A stretch of DNA of 54,305 nucleotides from an uncultured Eubacteriales bacterium (GCA_900317985.1 ONJD01000012.1:1-54305); one strand, 5' to 3'. Counted from the stretch's first letter, positions 8,494 through 17,179 are shown. Notes: generated from the letters alone by a model not told the origin. Numbers and translations are program-made.

Positions 8494-9207
8494 TTACGAA
8501 GCTTTTCTGGTGGTGATACCGTTGGCCTTCTTGGTGACCGGAGCCTGCTCGATGAACTCATACTCGTTCAGGACGTCAAAGACCGTGGGGTTGGTCTCGA
8601 GGACGCTGACGGGGATCTTCTGCCCGACTTTGCCCTTGTCGTTGATGCGGGCCATGTAGGTGAGCGCGCCGTCTTCGTTGAAGTAGTAGCGGTTCTTGAC
8701 CTGGACCAGCGGGTTGTAATAGTCTTCGTAGGTGTACTCCACGCCGGAGATAGTGGAAGTGCCGGTGCCGACATAAGAGGCGTTCGGGAACTTCTCAAGG
8801 CTGGCGTTGTTGAAGAGTTCGTCGACCTTCAGCTTCTTGACCTGGGAAGCGGAGAGCTCGGTGTAGTTCTTGTCCGCTGCGGTCAGGAGGTAGTAGGTGC
8901 CGTCCTTCAGCATGTAGGTGATGGCGGTCGGCTGACCTTCCAGTTCGACGTTCAGAGAGAGCATCTTCTGGTCATCTCCGTACTGGACGAAGGTGATGGG
9001 AGTCTCCGTTTTCGGAGTGGTCTCGAAGGTGTAAGCCTTGCTGAGGATGAGGTCGATGTACGGCTCCATCAGTCTGCCTTCGAACGCGGCAGGGATCTCG
9101 TTGTCCGCCTTCTTGACGTCGCCCTTGTCTTTGCTGCAGGCCGTGAAGCAGACAGCAAACATGAGGACCGCGAGGATGATGGCGATATACTTTTTCATGT
9201 TCTTCAT
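8494..9207 (-). CDS. Lipoprotein of unknown function
   Basis: 237 residues. The N-terminus MKNMKKYIAIILAVLMFAVC is a lipoprotein signal peptide, with lipobox TACS placing the lipidated Cys at residue 24. The mature part contains beta-rich stretches with alternating Tyr and Thr (for example TYMLKDGTYYLLTAADKNY) and no motif I recognise. The fold may resemble outer-leaflet lipoproteins of the LolA/LppX kind, but that is a guess. It is monocistronic: it has its own promoter (9254-9282) and terminator (8441-8476). The start is the first ATG, because AGGAG sits about 9 bases upstream of it. Confidence 0.8.
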   Translation of the reverse strand: MKNMKKYIAIILAVLMFAVCFTACSKDKGDVKKADNEIPAAFEGRLMEPYIDLILSKAYTFETTPKTETPITFVQYGDDQKMLSLNVELEGQPTAITYMLKDGTYYLLTAADKNYTELSASQVKKLKVDELFNNASLEKFPNASYVGTGTSTISGVEYTYEDYYNPLVQVKNRYYFNEDGALTYMARINDKGKVGQKIPVSVLETNPTVFDVLNEYEFIEQAPVTKKANGITTRKAS

Positions 9208-9253
9208 AAGTATCGTCTCCTAAGAAAGAGGTTTCTCTAAAATTGCAGGAATT

Positions 9254-9282
9254 ATCGTACCATAGGGAATAATTAAAGTCAA
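9254..9282 (-). promoter_or_regulatory. Promoter of the lipoprotein gene
   Basis: TTGACT (9277-9282), a 17-base spacer, then TACGAT (9254-9259), with transcription starting near 9247. Confidence 0.65.
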
Positions 9283-9283
9283 T

Positions 9284-9309
9284 TGAAAAGGGCACCCTTT
9301 CGGGTGCCC
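9284..9309 (-). terminator. Terminator of tRNA-Thr
   Basis: GGGCACCC-GAAA-GGGTGCCC stem followed on the minus strand by TTTTCAATT. It starts only a few bases after the tRNA CCA end. Confidence 0.85.
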
Positions 9310-9311
9310 CT

Positions 9312-9387
9312 TGGTGCTGGAAGAGGGAATCGAACCCACGACCTATTGATTACGAATCAATTGCGCTACCGACTGTGCCATTCCAGC
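9312..9387 (-). tRNA. tRNA-Thr (anticodon CGU)
   Basis: 76 nt including an encoded CCA. The acceptor stem is GCTGGAA/TTCCAGC with discriminator A. The anticodon stem ATTGA/TCAAT encloses the loop TTCGTAA, so the anticodon is CGU. The T loop is TTCGATT. Two stem positions are not paired: A12:C23 in the D stem and T50:T64 in the T stem. It has its own promoter and terminator. Confidence 0.93.
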
Positions 9388-9419
9388 ATATGAAGCGCTT
9401 CGCTTCGAAGCGCCCCTAT

Positions 9420-9448
9420 ATTATATAGAACCGTGTTTAGAATTGCAA
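9420..9448 (-). promoter_or_regulatory. Promoter of tRNA-Thr
   Basis: TTGCAA (9443-9448), a 17-base spacer and a perfect TATAAT (9420-9425). The -35 lies inside the last codons of the upstream gene. The short leader contains a perfect 8-bp hairpin, GCGCTTCG/CGAAGCGC (9395-9413). Confidence 0.75.
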
Positions 9449-10648
9449 GACCCGTTTTTCCGTCACGACATAGTCCATCGGCATGTCCGTGTCCTCCTCG
9501 ACGACCTGTTCGAGTCTCTGGGCCTCGAAGGCGATACATACGCGGCAGGCGTCAGGGGCACGGTCGATATACCGGTCATAGTACCCGGCTCCGTGGCCGA
9601 TGCGGCCGCCGTCCTCATCGAACCCGACACAGGGCACCAGGATGACGTCGAAGTCCTCCGGCGCGCGAAGGATCGAGAAATCGGGGTTCGGCTCCTGAAT
9701 GCCGTACTTACCGTAGTTCCAGACCGGCTCTTCCCCGAGGGTGTAAGCCTCCATGTGGCCGTTCTCCATCGAGATGGGGTACGACAGTACTTTGCCGTTC
9801 TGTTCCGCCCATTCGTGGAAGACGGAGAGATCCACTTCATCCTGCATGGCCATGTAGGAGAAGATGTGGGTGGCGTCACGAACTTCCGGCAGGTTCGTCA
9901 GGTGTCGGGATAGTTCTGCGGAATACTCCGCTCTCTGCTCCGGGGTCAGCATGCGGCGGGCGTTCATACAGAACTTCCGCTGGGCGGTCTTCTTCTCTTT
10001 GTAGTAGGCAGAGCGGATGTCACCTGCCATATAAAGAGAACCGAATGCCAGGACCGGCTTTCCGGTCTGGAGCGCCGCGTGGACCGCAGACGGGATGTCC
10101 TCGTAAGCGTCGGCCGGGCTGCCGAGGCCGCGCAGGTAGTCCCGAAGGTCCAGCGCGTCGAGCGCCCGGGGGCTGTCCGGGGTCACGCAGAGGAATTGCT
10201 CCGCGTGCGGCAGGACACTGCCGATCATCGCTTTATAGTCTTTGTCGGAGAGGACACCGGTCAGGAAGACCAGCTTCTCGTCTCCGAAGTATTTCGTCAG
10301 GTTCTCCGCCACCACTTCCGCGCACTGCGGGTTGTGGCCGCCGTCGAGCAGGAACAAAGGTTCCCGTCCGAGGACTTCGAACCGGGCCGGCCAGCGGGTC
10401 TTCGCGAGACCGGTCTTCACGGCATCGTCGGAGATCTCCCATCCTCTGTCCCGCAGCGCCGAGACCGCCGTCAGAGCGGTCGCCGCGTTGTGGAGCTGGT
10501 AGTCGCCGAGGAGCGGAACGTTCAGCGTGAGGCCGTTCCATTCGAAGGTCTCTCCGGAGAGGTCATGAGCCACAGGGGTCACATCGCCAAAGTCGACGAG
10601 GTGGAACGTGGCGTCCCAGACTCCGCAGAGCTGCCGGATGATGCTCAC
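9437..10648 (-). CDS. C-terminal half of FolC fused to 5-formyltetrahydrofolate cyclo-ligase
   Basis: 403 residues read from a GTG at 10648. Residues 1 to about 215 are the C-terminal part of folylpolyglutamate/dihydrofolate synthase: NVPLLGDYQLHNAATALTAV, then TRWPARFEVL and DGGHNPQ. From about 220 a second enzyme begins (KKTAQRKFCMNARRML) and ends with the cyclo-ligase signature GRIGHGAGYYDRYIDRAP and a VTEKRVLQF tail. The fusion joins folate polyglutamylation to conversion of 5-formyl-THF into methenyl-THF. The GTG overlaps the stop of the preceding frame by four bases (GTGA), so coupled translation of a split enzyme is possible, but a frameshift in a single gene is the simpler reading. 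Confidence 0.82.
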   Translation of the reverse strand: MSIIRQLCGVWDATFHLVDFGDVTPVAHDLSGETFEWNGLTLNVPLLGDYQLHNAATALTAVSALRDRGWEISDDAVKTGLAKTRWPARFEVLGREPLFLLDGGHNPQCAEVVAENLTKYFGDEKLVFLTGVLSDKDYKAMIGSVLPHAEQFLCVTPDSPRALDALDLRDYLRGLGSPADAYEDIPSAVHAALQTGKPVLAFGSLYMAGDIRSAYYKEKKTAQRKFCMNARRMLTPEQRAEYSAELSRHLTNLPEVRDATHIFSYMAMQDEVDLSVFHEWAEQNGKVLSYPISMENGHMEAYTLGEEPVWNYGKYGIQEPNPDFSILRAPEDFDVILVPCVGFDEDGGRIGHGAGYYDRYIDRAPDACRVCIAFEAQRLEQVVEEDTDMPMDYVVTEKRVLQF

Positions 10649-11220
10649 GACTTCCGGCGCGCTGTGATGATTCCGCCCTTGGTCATGGCGATCTCCTCGA
10701 GGGTGTTCCCGAGGTACTCGGTGTGCTCGAGGCCGATGTTCGTGATGACCGCCACTTCCGGCGCGTCGATGACGTTGGTGCTGTCGAGGGCTCCGCCCAT
10801 GCCGACTTCCAGGACCACGATGTCGCAGCCCTGCTCCTTGAAGTAGAGCATGCCGATGGCCGTCACCAGTTCGAACTGGCTCGGGTGGTCCTCCATGGCG
10901 TCGGCCTCCACTTTCACCCGCTCCGTGACGGCGGCGAGGTCCTCCCGGAGGATGTATCGGCCGTTCACCTGCAGGCGTTCTTCGAAGCAGAGGACATGGG
11001 GCGATGTATAGAGCCCGGTCTTATACCCCGCTTCCCGCAGGACCGACGACAACATGGCGCAGGTGCTCCCCTTGCCGTTGCTGCCCGCCACATGGACGAA
11101 CTTCAGGTCTTTCTGCGGGTCTCCGAGGCGGTGCAGGAGTTCCACGGTCCGGTCGAGGCCGAGCCGCGTGGTGCTCCAGGTATAGTCTTCAATATAGGCG
11201 ATTGCTTCCTGATAGGTCAT
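10645..11220 (-). CDS. folC: N-terminal half of FolC (split gene)
   Basis: 191 residues with the ATP-binding P-loop AGSNGKGST (45-53), then TGLYTSPHVLCFEERLQVNG and the metal-binding NIGLEHTEYLGNTLEEIA. It stops at ...KGGIITARRKS just where the family continues with a KPG... strand and the inter-domain linker. The next frame resumes as APEVVSIIRQ. About ten residues of the usual family sequence seem to be missing at the join. The start codon follows directly on the alpha-galactosidase stop (11221), so it belongs to that transcript. Alone it would lack the C-terminal folate/glutamate-binding domain. Confidence 0.82.
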   Translation of the reverse strand: MTYQEAIAYIEDYTWSTTRLGLDRTVELLHRLGDPQKDLKFVHVAGSNGKGSTCAMLSSVLREAGYKTGLYTSPHVLCFEERLQVNGRYILREDLAAVTERVKVEADAMEDHPSQFELVTAIGMLYFKEQGCDIVVLEVGMGGALDSTNVIDAPEVAVITNIGLEHTEYLGNTLEEIAMTKGGIITARRKS

Positions 11221-12900
11221 TTACAGATTCTCCATAACGTTGCTGTATCCGTCTGCCAGATTCAGACGCAGGGTTTTCGCTGTACCGTTTTCCGTGTATT
11301 CGATGCGGATGATGTCCGCGGTCTCGTATTCGGCCATCTGGACGGAGTAGTCCTTCTCAGCGAAGAAGTACTTGAGGTATTCGGCTGCTTTCGGGTCGTA
11401 GTTGCCCGCGTTGTCCGACATGAAGATGATGCTCCCCATGATGTCGTTGAGCTTCGCGAGCAGCAGTTTCTGCGTGACGCTGTAATCCAGATTGTCATCT
11501 CTCAGGAAGAAGACGTCCGGATCGTTGGCGAACGCGCGGCCGTCAAGGCAGCGGCGGAAGATGGTGTTGACCATCGCGTGGCGCGATGAGGGGATCTCTC
11601 TGGTCAGAGCCAGTTTGTTGAGGAGGTCGCCGCTGTACACCTTGTTGGCGTCCGGGCCGATGCGGCAGGCGTCGAAGATGCCGAAGCAGGAGCCGAGAGG
11701 GGCGCCGCAGCCGAGGATCAGTTTATCGCCGCAGGCCTCCCGGAGGAGGTCGATGCCGTCGGCCATCAGCTGGCCGCGGTTCTTCCCGAGACGCGGGTAC
11801 TCGCAGATGCTGTAGAGGAAGTCGAGTTTGACGAGGTCATAACCCCACTCGTTCAGGATGACATCGAAGAAGTGTTTGATGTACTCCCGGGCGCCGGGCT
11901 GGTAGATGTCGAAGGCATAGGCGAAGCCCCAGCCGAAATGCGCGAGGATGCGGTGGCCCTTCTCATTCTTGATGAACCAGTCCGGATGCTCTTTCGCCAC
12001 TTTGGACTTCGTCGACGCGCAGAACGGAGCGAGCCAGATGCCGGCCTTGTATCCCTTGGCGTGGATGGCGTCTGCGCAGGCTTTCATGCCGTGGGGGAAC
12101 TTCTCCTTGTCTGTGATCAGCCAGTCTCCGGTGTTCTCCTGATAGCCGTCGTCGATCTGGAAGATCTGCGTCGCGTCCTGCGCGAAGTCGAGCCCGTTCA
12201 GGTCGCGATAGATGATCTCCTCGTTGATCTTGCTGAAATAGTTGTACCAGGAGGTGTAGCCCGCGAGCCGTTCGAGGCGGGGCTTCTTCACACCGAGGAA
12301 GTCGAAGAAGTAGGTGTCGAAGGCCTGATCGTACTCCGCCTCACAGATAAGAAGATCGTACATGAGGAACGTGTCCCCCGCTTTGAGTGCGGTGCCGTCC
12401 ACTTCCCGGCGGAGGGTGAATCGCCCGCGCGGCATGTCGACATCGAAGATGGTGAACCCGTTCCGGTCGGCACGGGAGCCCCAGAGTTCGATGAAATGAC
12501 TTCCCTTTTTGCGGAAATAGGTGAACGTGAAGGAGTGGAAGCATCCGGGGACGCCGTACTCGGTGTAGGCGTAGTCGCCCATCTGCCCCGCCTGGGTCTT
12601 CACGAACTTCTGGAAGGTGACGACCTTCGGCAGTCCTTCGGCCACATCGTTCCGGCCGACTTCTTCGGTCGTCGACCAGGACTGGAAGCCGTTCAGGAAG
12701 AACAGGTCATTGTCCCGGAACGTCCGGCCGGTGGTCAGCATGAAGTCGTTCAGGACGAGGTCCTTCTTCGCGGTCATGACCGCCTTCAGCGTGGTATCGG
12801 TCTGCTCGAGTGCAAGGTCGAACCATTCGTTTTCAAAGTCGGACGTCCCGATGGCGGTCCCGCCACAGGTCAGTCTCGCGTTCAGTGTGTAATCATTCAT
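11221..12900 (-). CDS. Alpha-galactosidase, GH36 family
   Basis: 559 residues. The C-terminal two thirds is a GH36/GH-D barrel, with GIWLAPF (287-293), the nucleophile Asp360 in YDLVKLDF and the acid/base Asp417 in RIGPDANK. The N-terminal part is the beta-sandwich typical of the family (FLNGFQSWST near 69-78). It should release alpha-linked galactose from raffinose-type or galactomannan oligosaccharides. No signal peptide is seen, so it acts in the cytoplasm. It is shorter than the ~720-residue classical GH36 enzymes and resembles a short subgroup. It has its own promoter; folC follows without a gap. No transporter or regulator for galactosides is nearby. Confidence 0.85.
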   Translation of the reverse strand: MNDYTLNARLTCGGTAIGTSDFENEWFDLALEQTDTTLKAVMTAKKDLVLNDFMLTTGRTFRDNDLFFLNGFQSWSTTEEVGRNDVAEGLPKVVTFQKFVKTQAGQMGDYAYTEYGVPGCFHSFTFTYFRKKGSHFIELWGSRADRNGFTIFDVDMPRGRFTLRREVDGTALKAGDTFLMYDLLICEAEYDQAFDTYFFDFLGVKKPRLERLAGYTSWYNYFSKINEEIIYRDLNGLDFAQDATQIFQIDDGYQENTGDWLITDKEKFPHGMKACADAIHAKGYKAGIWLAPFCASTKSKVAKEHPDWFIKNEKGHRILAHFGWGFAYAFDIYQPGAREYIKHFFDVILNEWGYDLVKLDFLYSICEYPRLGKNRGQLMADGIDLLREACGDKLILGCGAPLGSCFGIFDACRIGPDANKVYSGDLLNKLALTREIPSSRHAMVNTIFRRCLDGRAFANDPDVFFLRDDNLDYSVTQKLLLAKLNDIMGSIIFMSDNAGNYDPKAAEYLKYFFAEKDYSVQMAEYETADIIRIEYTENGTAKTLRLNLADGYSNVMENL

Positions 12901-12945
12901 CGTACATCCTCCTTGGCAGAGCGTCTGTCACGTTCTCTCGTCTCT

Positions 12946-12974
12946 ATTATAAGGGCTTTTGCCCCGTTCGTTAA
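12946..12974 (-). promoter_or_regulatory. Promoter of the alpha-galactosidase/folC operon
   Basis: TTAACG (12969-12974, overlapping the end of the ABC-F gene), a 17-base spacer and TATAAT (12946-12951). A short GGGGC-AAAA-GCCC hairpin lies in the spacer. Confidence 0.6.
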
Positions 12975-14884
12975 TCCTCAAAATTGGCCACTTCTTCCGC
13001 GAGCGCTTCCCACTCGGCCATCGTGGTCTCGAGTTCGGCGTTCAGCGCCGCCATTTGGCCCGTGAGTTCGGTCATTTTCTCGAAGTCGGTGGCGATGGAC
13101 TCGTCGCTCAGCTGTTCCGAGACCGCGTCGATCTGCTCCTCCAGTTCCGAGATCCGGCTCTCCGCTTTGCGAAGCGCCGTCTTTTTCTTCGTCCGCTCGG
13201 ACCGCAGCCGTTTCTGCTCCTGGTAGGACTGGCCGCCGGCACCCATCTGTTTTTCCGCTTTCTCGGGCGATGTACCGCCTGTCGTGCCTCGACGCTCCTT
13301 CTCCGCATGGTAATCGTCATAGTTCCCGACGAACGTCTCCGCCCCGTCCGGGCGTAACTCCACGACCTTGTCGGCGAGCGCGTTGATGAAGTAACGGTCG
13401 TGGGAGATGACGAGGAGCGTGCCCTCATAGCCGGACAGCGCCTCTTCGAGCGCCTGCATGGAGTAGAGGTCGAGGTGGTTCGTGGGCTCGTCCAGGATGA
13501 GGAAATTGCAGTGCCGCAGCATGAGCCGGCAAAGGGCCACTTTGGCCCGTTCGCCGCCGCTCAGGGTCTCGATGGTCTCAAAGACTTTATCGCCCTTGAA
13601 GCCGAAGATGGCGAGGGCGGAGCGGACTTCGGTCTCAGTCATCCGCGGGTACATGTCGTGGACTTCGTCGAGGACCGTCTTGGTCATGGAGAGGTTCATC
13701 TGGTGCTGGTCGAAGTACCCGACCGTCACGCCCACGCCGAAGCGGACGCCGCGGACCCGTTTCAGGATCTGCTTCACGAGCGTCGTCTTCCCGATGCCGT
13801 TCCCGCCGATGAGGAAGACCCGCTCCCCGCGGCGGATATTCAGGCTCACATCCTTGTAGAGGACTTTGCCCGGAAACTCCATTGAAAGGGAGTCTGCATC
13901 GAGGACTTCTTCCCCGCTGACGCTGTCCGGGTCAAAGAAGAACGAGAAATCATACCGCTCGTACTCCGGTTTTTCGAGGTCCTTCGTGAGGCGGTCGATC
14001 TGTTTCTGTTTGCTCTCCGCCGTGCGGATGTTCCGCTCGCGGTTCCATCGTCTCTGCTGTTCGATGATGCCTTCGATGCGGTGGACTTCCGCCATCGTGT
14101 TGTCGTAGTTGCGCTGCAGGCTCAGGTCCCTCTCCGCTTTCAGCGCCATGTGCCGGTCGTAGTTGCCGTCGGTCACATAGAGCTTGCGCAGAGAGATCTC
14201 GGCGATGCGGTTGCAGACCCTGTTGAGGAAGTACCGGTCATGGGAGATGACGATGGTCGTGATGCTGCTCGAGAGGATGAAGTTCTCGAGCCAGTCCACC
14301 GACGCGATATCGAGATGGTTCGTGGGCTCGTCGAGCAGCATGAGGTCGGGCTTCTTCAGCAGCAGTTTTGCCAGGCCGATCTTGGACTTCTGGCCGCCGG
14401 AGAGGCTCCGGACCGGAAGGCCCTGTTCCTCGTCCGTGAACCCGAGGCCGGTGAGGACGGCCCGGGTGAGGTTTTTGTAGGTCAGTCCATCGCCCGCCTC
14501 ATAGGCCGAGAGGACCTCTTCCTGCCTCGCGATGAGCGCCGGGTCCCCCGCATGCTCTCCGGAGAGCGCCTCCCGAAGCTGTTCGAGCTCCGCTTCCATC
14601 TCAAAAAGATGGGAGAAGACGAGGAGCGTCTCTTCGTAGGTCGTGCGGTCGGAGTCGGCGCAGACGTGCTGTTCGAGGTACCCGAGCGTCGTGAAAGGAG
14701 ACCGGATGACGGCGCCGTCGTCCGGCTCCTCTGCCCCGGTGATGAGGTGGAAGAGCGTCGTCTTGCCGGTGCCGTTGGCACCGATGAGACCGATGATATC
14801 TCCCTTTTCGACCAAAAGGTTCGCCTTTTCGAAGAGGAGCCGGTCGCCAAAGGATTTGGACAGGTTGCTGACGTTTATGATCAT
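12971..14884 (-). CDS. ABC-F family ATPase
   Basis: 637 residues with two ABC domains in one chain and no membrane segments. The first domain has Walker A GANGTGKTT (35-43) and signature LSGGQKSKIG. The second has GGNGIGKTTL and LSGGERAKVA. Both have LLDEPTNHLD-type Walker B regions. A charged linker lies between the domains and a coiled-coil C-terminal extension (about residues 560-637) ends the protein. ABC-F proteins act on the ribosome E site; some give antibiotic protection and others rescue stalled ribosomes. The linker does not identify a resistance type, so a housekeeping Uup/YdiF-like role is most likely. Confidence 0.92.
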   Translation of the reverse strand: MIINVSNLSKSFGDRLLFEKANLLVEKGDIIGLIGANGTGKTTLFHLITGAEEPDDGAVIRSPFTTLGYLEQHVCADSDRTTYEETLLVFSHLFEMEAELEQLREALSGEHAGDPALIARQEEVLSAYEAGDGLTYKNLTRAVLTGLGFTDEEQGLPVRSLSGGQKSKIGLAKLLLKKPDLMLLDEPTNHLDIASVDWLENFILSSSITTIVISHDRYFLNRVCNRIAEISLRKLYVTDGNYDRHMALKAERDLSLQRNYDNTMAEVHRIEGIIEQQRRWNRERNIRTAESKQKQIDRLTKDLEKPEYERYDFSFFFDPDSVSGEEVLDADSLSMEFPGKVLYKDVSLNIRRGERVFLIGGNGIGKTTLVKQILKRVRGVRFGVGVTVGYFDQHQMNLSMTKTVLDEVHDMYPRMTETEVRSALAIFGFKGDKVFETIETLSGGERAKVALCRLMLRHCNFLILDEPTNHLDLYSMQALEEALSGYEGTLLVISHDRYFINALADKVVELRPDGAETFVGNYDDYHAEKERRGTTGGTSPEKAEKQMGAGGQSYQEQKRLRSERTKKKTALRKAESRISELEEQIDAVSEQLSDESIATDFEKMTELTGQMAALNAELETTMAEWEALAEEVANFED

Positions 14885-14954
14885 GAGTTTGCTGGACCTC
14901 CGGGGGTTCCAAGTTGTATTTTTTTGAAAAACATCTTCCGATTTTGGGGAGAAG

Positions 14955-14963
14955 TGATATAAT
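14955..14963 (+). promoter_or_regulatory. Extended -10 promoter of the sortase/plsY pair
   Basis: TGATATAAT contains a perfect TATAAT (14958-14963) with an upstream TG, 28 bases before the sortase ATG. Confidence 0.6.
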
Positions 14964-14991
14964 GCTATTACGTTTCCAAAGGAGGGATCGT

Positions 14992-15777
14992 ATGAGCAGC
15001 AGAAAGAAACAGCGTCGGAACATCGTTCTGACCGCCCTTGAGGTCATCTTCCTGTGCATCTTCCTCTTTGCCCTGTTCCAGGCCGGAAAGATCCTCTTCG
15101 AATACCATGAAGGCGATTCGTTCTATGAGGATTCTCAGAACACGTATCTGACCCAGGACGATCCATCGCCCGAGGCACCCAAGTCCCGACTGGGATTCCG
15201 CGTCGACCTCTCCAAGATCCAGCAGGTGAACCCGGACGTCAAAGGGTGGATCTACATCCCCGACACCGAGGTCTCCTACCCGCTCCTGTGGTCGAAGAGC
15301 GACGACACCTACCTGCGCCACACGTACACGAAAGAGTACAGTGTGTTCGGCAGCATCTTCTTCTCGGAACTGAGCAACCCCGACCTCACCGACATGCACA
15401 CGCTCATTTACGGGCACAACACCAAGAACGGCGCCATGTTCGGCGGGCTCAAAAAGTATAAAGACAAAGACTACTTCCACTCCCACCCGTACGTCTACCT
15501 CATCATGGGAGACCGGACGTACCAGTACAAGATCGTCTCCTGCTTCACGGCACAGACGTCCGATGACGTCTACATCCTGACGTTCGCGAAGAATTCGGAC
15601 TTCCAGAACTGGCTCGCGAAGGTCATCACCAACAGTGAAGTGGACCCCGGCACGGTCGCCATCACGGGAATGGAACAGGTCCTGACCCTCTCCACCTGCA
15701 CGTCCCGCACGAAGACGGAACGGTTCACGGTCAACGCCATTCTGGCGGACTCGTGGGAGAATCAGGAAGCATATTAA
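14992..15777 (+). CDS. Class B sortase
   Basis: 261 residues from the ATG at 14992, chosen for the GGAGGG site just upstream. One N-terminal membrane helix (residues 11-31) follows a basic MSSRKKQRRN. The catalytic triad is visible: His142 in IYGHNTKNGAMF, Cys236 in TLSTC and Arg244 in KTERF. The long region between His and Cys and the TLSTCTS motif fit class B (SrtB-like) enzymes, which anchor a few proteins to peptidoglycan or assemble pili. No substrate with an obvious sorting signal lies next to it; plsY follows by 34 bases. Confidence 0.9.
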   Translation: MSSRKKQRRNIVLTALEVIFLCIFLFALFQAGKILFEYHEGDSFYEDSQNTYLTQDDPSPEAPKSRLGFRVDLSKIQQVNPDVKGWIYIPDTEVSYPLLWSKSDDTYLRHTYTKEYSVFGSIFFSELSNPDLTDMHTLIYGHNTKNGAMFGGLKKYKDKDYFHSHPYVYLIMGDRTYQYKIVSCFTAQTSDDVYILTFAKNSDFQNWLAKVITNSEVDPGTVAITGMEQVLTLSTCTSRTKTERFTVNAILADSWENQEAY

Positions 15778-15811
15778 AAACTTTGCACACCATTTTACCA
15801 CGGAGGCGCTT

Positions 15812-16555
15812 ATGTCAACAACTCTGATCCTGTATATCGTTCTGGCCCTGCTCGGGTCTTACCTCATCGGCTGTCTGCAGCCCTCGTACCTGCTCGGCAA
15901 GGCGATCAAGCACGTCGACATTCGGGACTACGGTAGCGGCAACTCCGGTGCCACGAACGCCATTCGAGTCTTCGGCTTCAAGTTCGGCATGGTCTGTCTG
16001 CTCATCGACGCCGCCAAAGGCGCCCTGGCGGTCCTGCTCGTCAAACTGTTCCTCGGACCGGACGTGGTCGGCAGCGAAGGCGCCGCCATCCTCCTGCAGC
16101 TCTGCTGCGGTCTCTGCGTCATCCTCGGGCACAACTACCCCTTCTACATGCACTTCCGCGGCGGCAAGGGCGTGGCCGCTTCCATCGGGATCCTCTTGAT
16201 GGTCGACTGGAGACTCGTCCTCATCGCCGGCATCCCGGCGCTTCTGGTCATGGTCCTGAGCCGCATGATGAGTGTGGCGTCCCTGACATTCGAGACGCTC
16301 TGTTTCGTCGGCCTGGCCATCCTCTGCTTCCACATGGACTTCTACTACGGCATCCTGCTGGCGGCGTTCTGCTACCCCGCCATGTCGTTCTGGCGCCACC
16401 GCTCGAACCTCGTGCGGATCGCCCACGGCGAAGAGTCCCGCCTCTGGGGCAAGGGCAGCAAGAACACCGGAGAGATCCCGGCAGACCAGTATGAAGAAGC
16501 CATCGAGAAACTCGATGAGCAGGCCGGGGTCCATCTCCACCACGATCACCGGTAA
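15812..16555 (+). CDS. plsY: Acyl-phosphate:glycerol-3-phosphate acyltransferase PlsY
   Basis: 247 residues with several membrane helices and the three conserved cytoplasmic motifs of PlsY: GSGNSGATNA (41-50), FRGGKGVA (115-122) and HRSNLVR (196-202). It transfers the acyl group of acyl-phosphate to glycerol-3-phosphate, the first step of membrane phospholipid synthesis. The C-terminus carries an extra acidic, His-rich tail (GVHLHHDHR). An ACGGAGG site precedes the ATG, and it shares a transcript with the sortase. Confidence 0.94.
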   Translation: MSTTLILYIVLALLGSYLIGCLQPSYLLGKAIKHVDIRDYGSGNSGATNAIRVFGFKFGMVCLLIDAAKGALAVLLVKLFLGPDVVGSEGAAILLQLCCGLCVILGHNYPFYMHFRGGKGVAASIGILLMVDWRLVLIAGIPALLVMVLSRMMSVASLTFETLCFVGLAILCFHMDFYYGILLAAFCYPAMSFWRHRSNLVRIAHGEESRLWGKGSKNTGEIPADQYEEAIEKLDEQAGVHLHHDHR

Positions 16556-16560
16556 ATCGC

Positions 16561-16604
16561 CATAAAACAAAGGCACTCTGCCATTCGGCAGGGTGCCTGT
16601 TTTG
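16561..16604. terminator. Bidirectional terminator between plsY and the Nudix gene
   Basis: 12-bp stem AGGCACTCTGCC / GGCAGGGTGCCT with an ATTC loop (16571-16598). It is followed by GTTTTGTT on plus and by TTTGTTTTAT on minus. Confidence 0.88.
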
Positions 16605-17174
16605 TTATTCCATGGACTGCAGCATCATTTCCAGCTGCTCTTTGCTCATCCGCGGGATCTCCGGCATGGGCAGTTCCCGTGTCTCGATGAACTGACGGAA
16701 CACCGTCATGGCGGCGTTGCCCGGGAAATCCGGCAGCATGGCGGAAGGGACTTCCGCGGCGGGGACCCAGCGGGCGAACTGTATTTCGGAAGACAGGACC
16801 AGCGGAGCCTTTTCCGCGACGCCGATGAACCCGTGCATGAGCTGGCTGTTGTAGTCGAACCAGTAGGTGCCGGCGTACTCGACCGACTGAAGGTCGAGCC
16901 CAAGCTCTTCCTTCACTTCCCGTGCGGCAGCCTCTTCCGCGGTCTCGCCGGGTTTCATGAACCCGGTCGTGAAGGAGGTCATGCCGTCCGGCAGGTACCA
17001 CTGGCTGGAGAGCGCCACTTCATCCTGCTCGTTGCAGACCAGGACCAGGACGCAGTCCGAGAAGCTGTCGAACCAGAGTTTGTCGCAATTGGCGCAATAC
17101 GGGACTTCCCCGTCATCGCCGGCGACGCGGGGCACCAGCTTGGTGCCGCACTCCGGACAATATCGAAAACGCAT
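16605..17174 (-). CDS. Nudix hydrolase with N-terminal zinc ribbon
   Basis: 189 residues. An N-terminal zinc ribbon (C6, C9, C27, C30) is followed by a Nudix domain whose box runs from G71 (GFMKPGETAEEAAAREVKEE, then LG). This layout resembles NADH pyrophosphatase-type proteins, but the chain is shorter than NudC and the family is broad, so the substrate is uncertain. It is the last gene of the operon that starts with the ClC transporter, five bases after the MATE gene. Confidence 0.87.
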   Translation of the reverse strand: MRFRYCPECGTKLVPRVAGDDGEVPYCANCDKLWFDSFSDCVLVLVCNEQDEVALSSQWYLPDGMTSFTTGFMKPGETAEEAAAREVKEELGLDLQSVEYAGTYWFDYNSQLMHGFIGVAEKAPLVLSSEIQFARWVPAAEVPSAMLPDFPGNAAMTVFRQFIETRELPMPEIPRMSKEQLEMMLQSME

Positions 17175-17179
17175 ATGGT

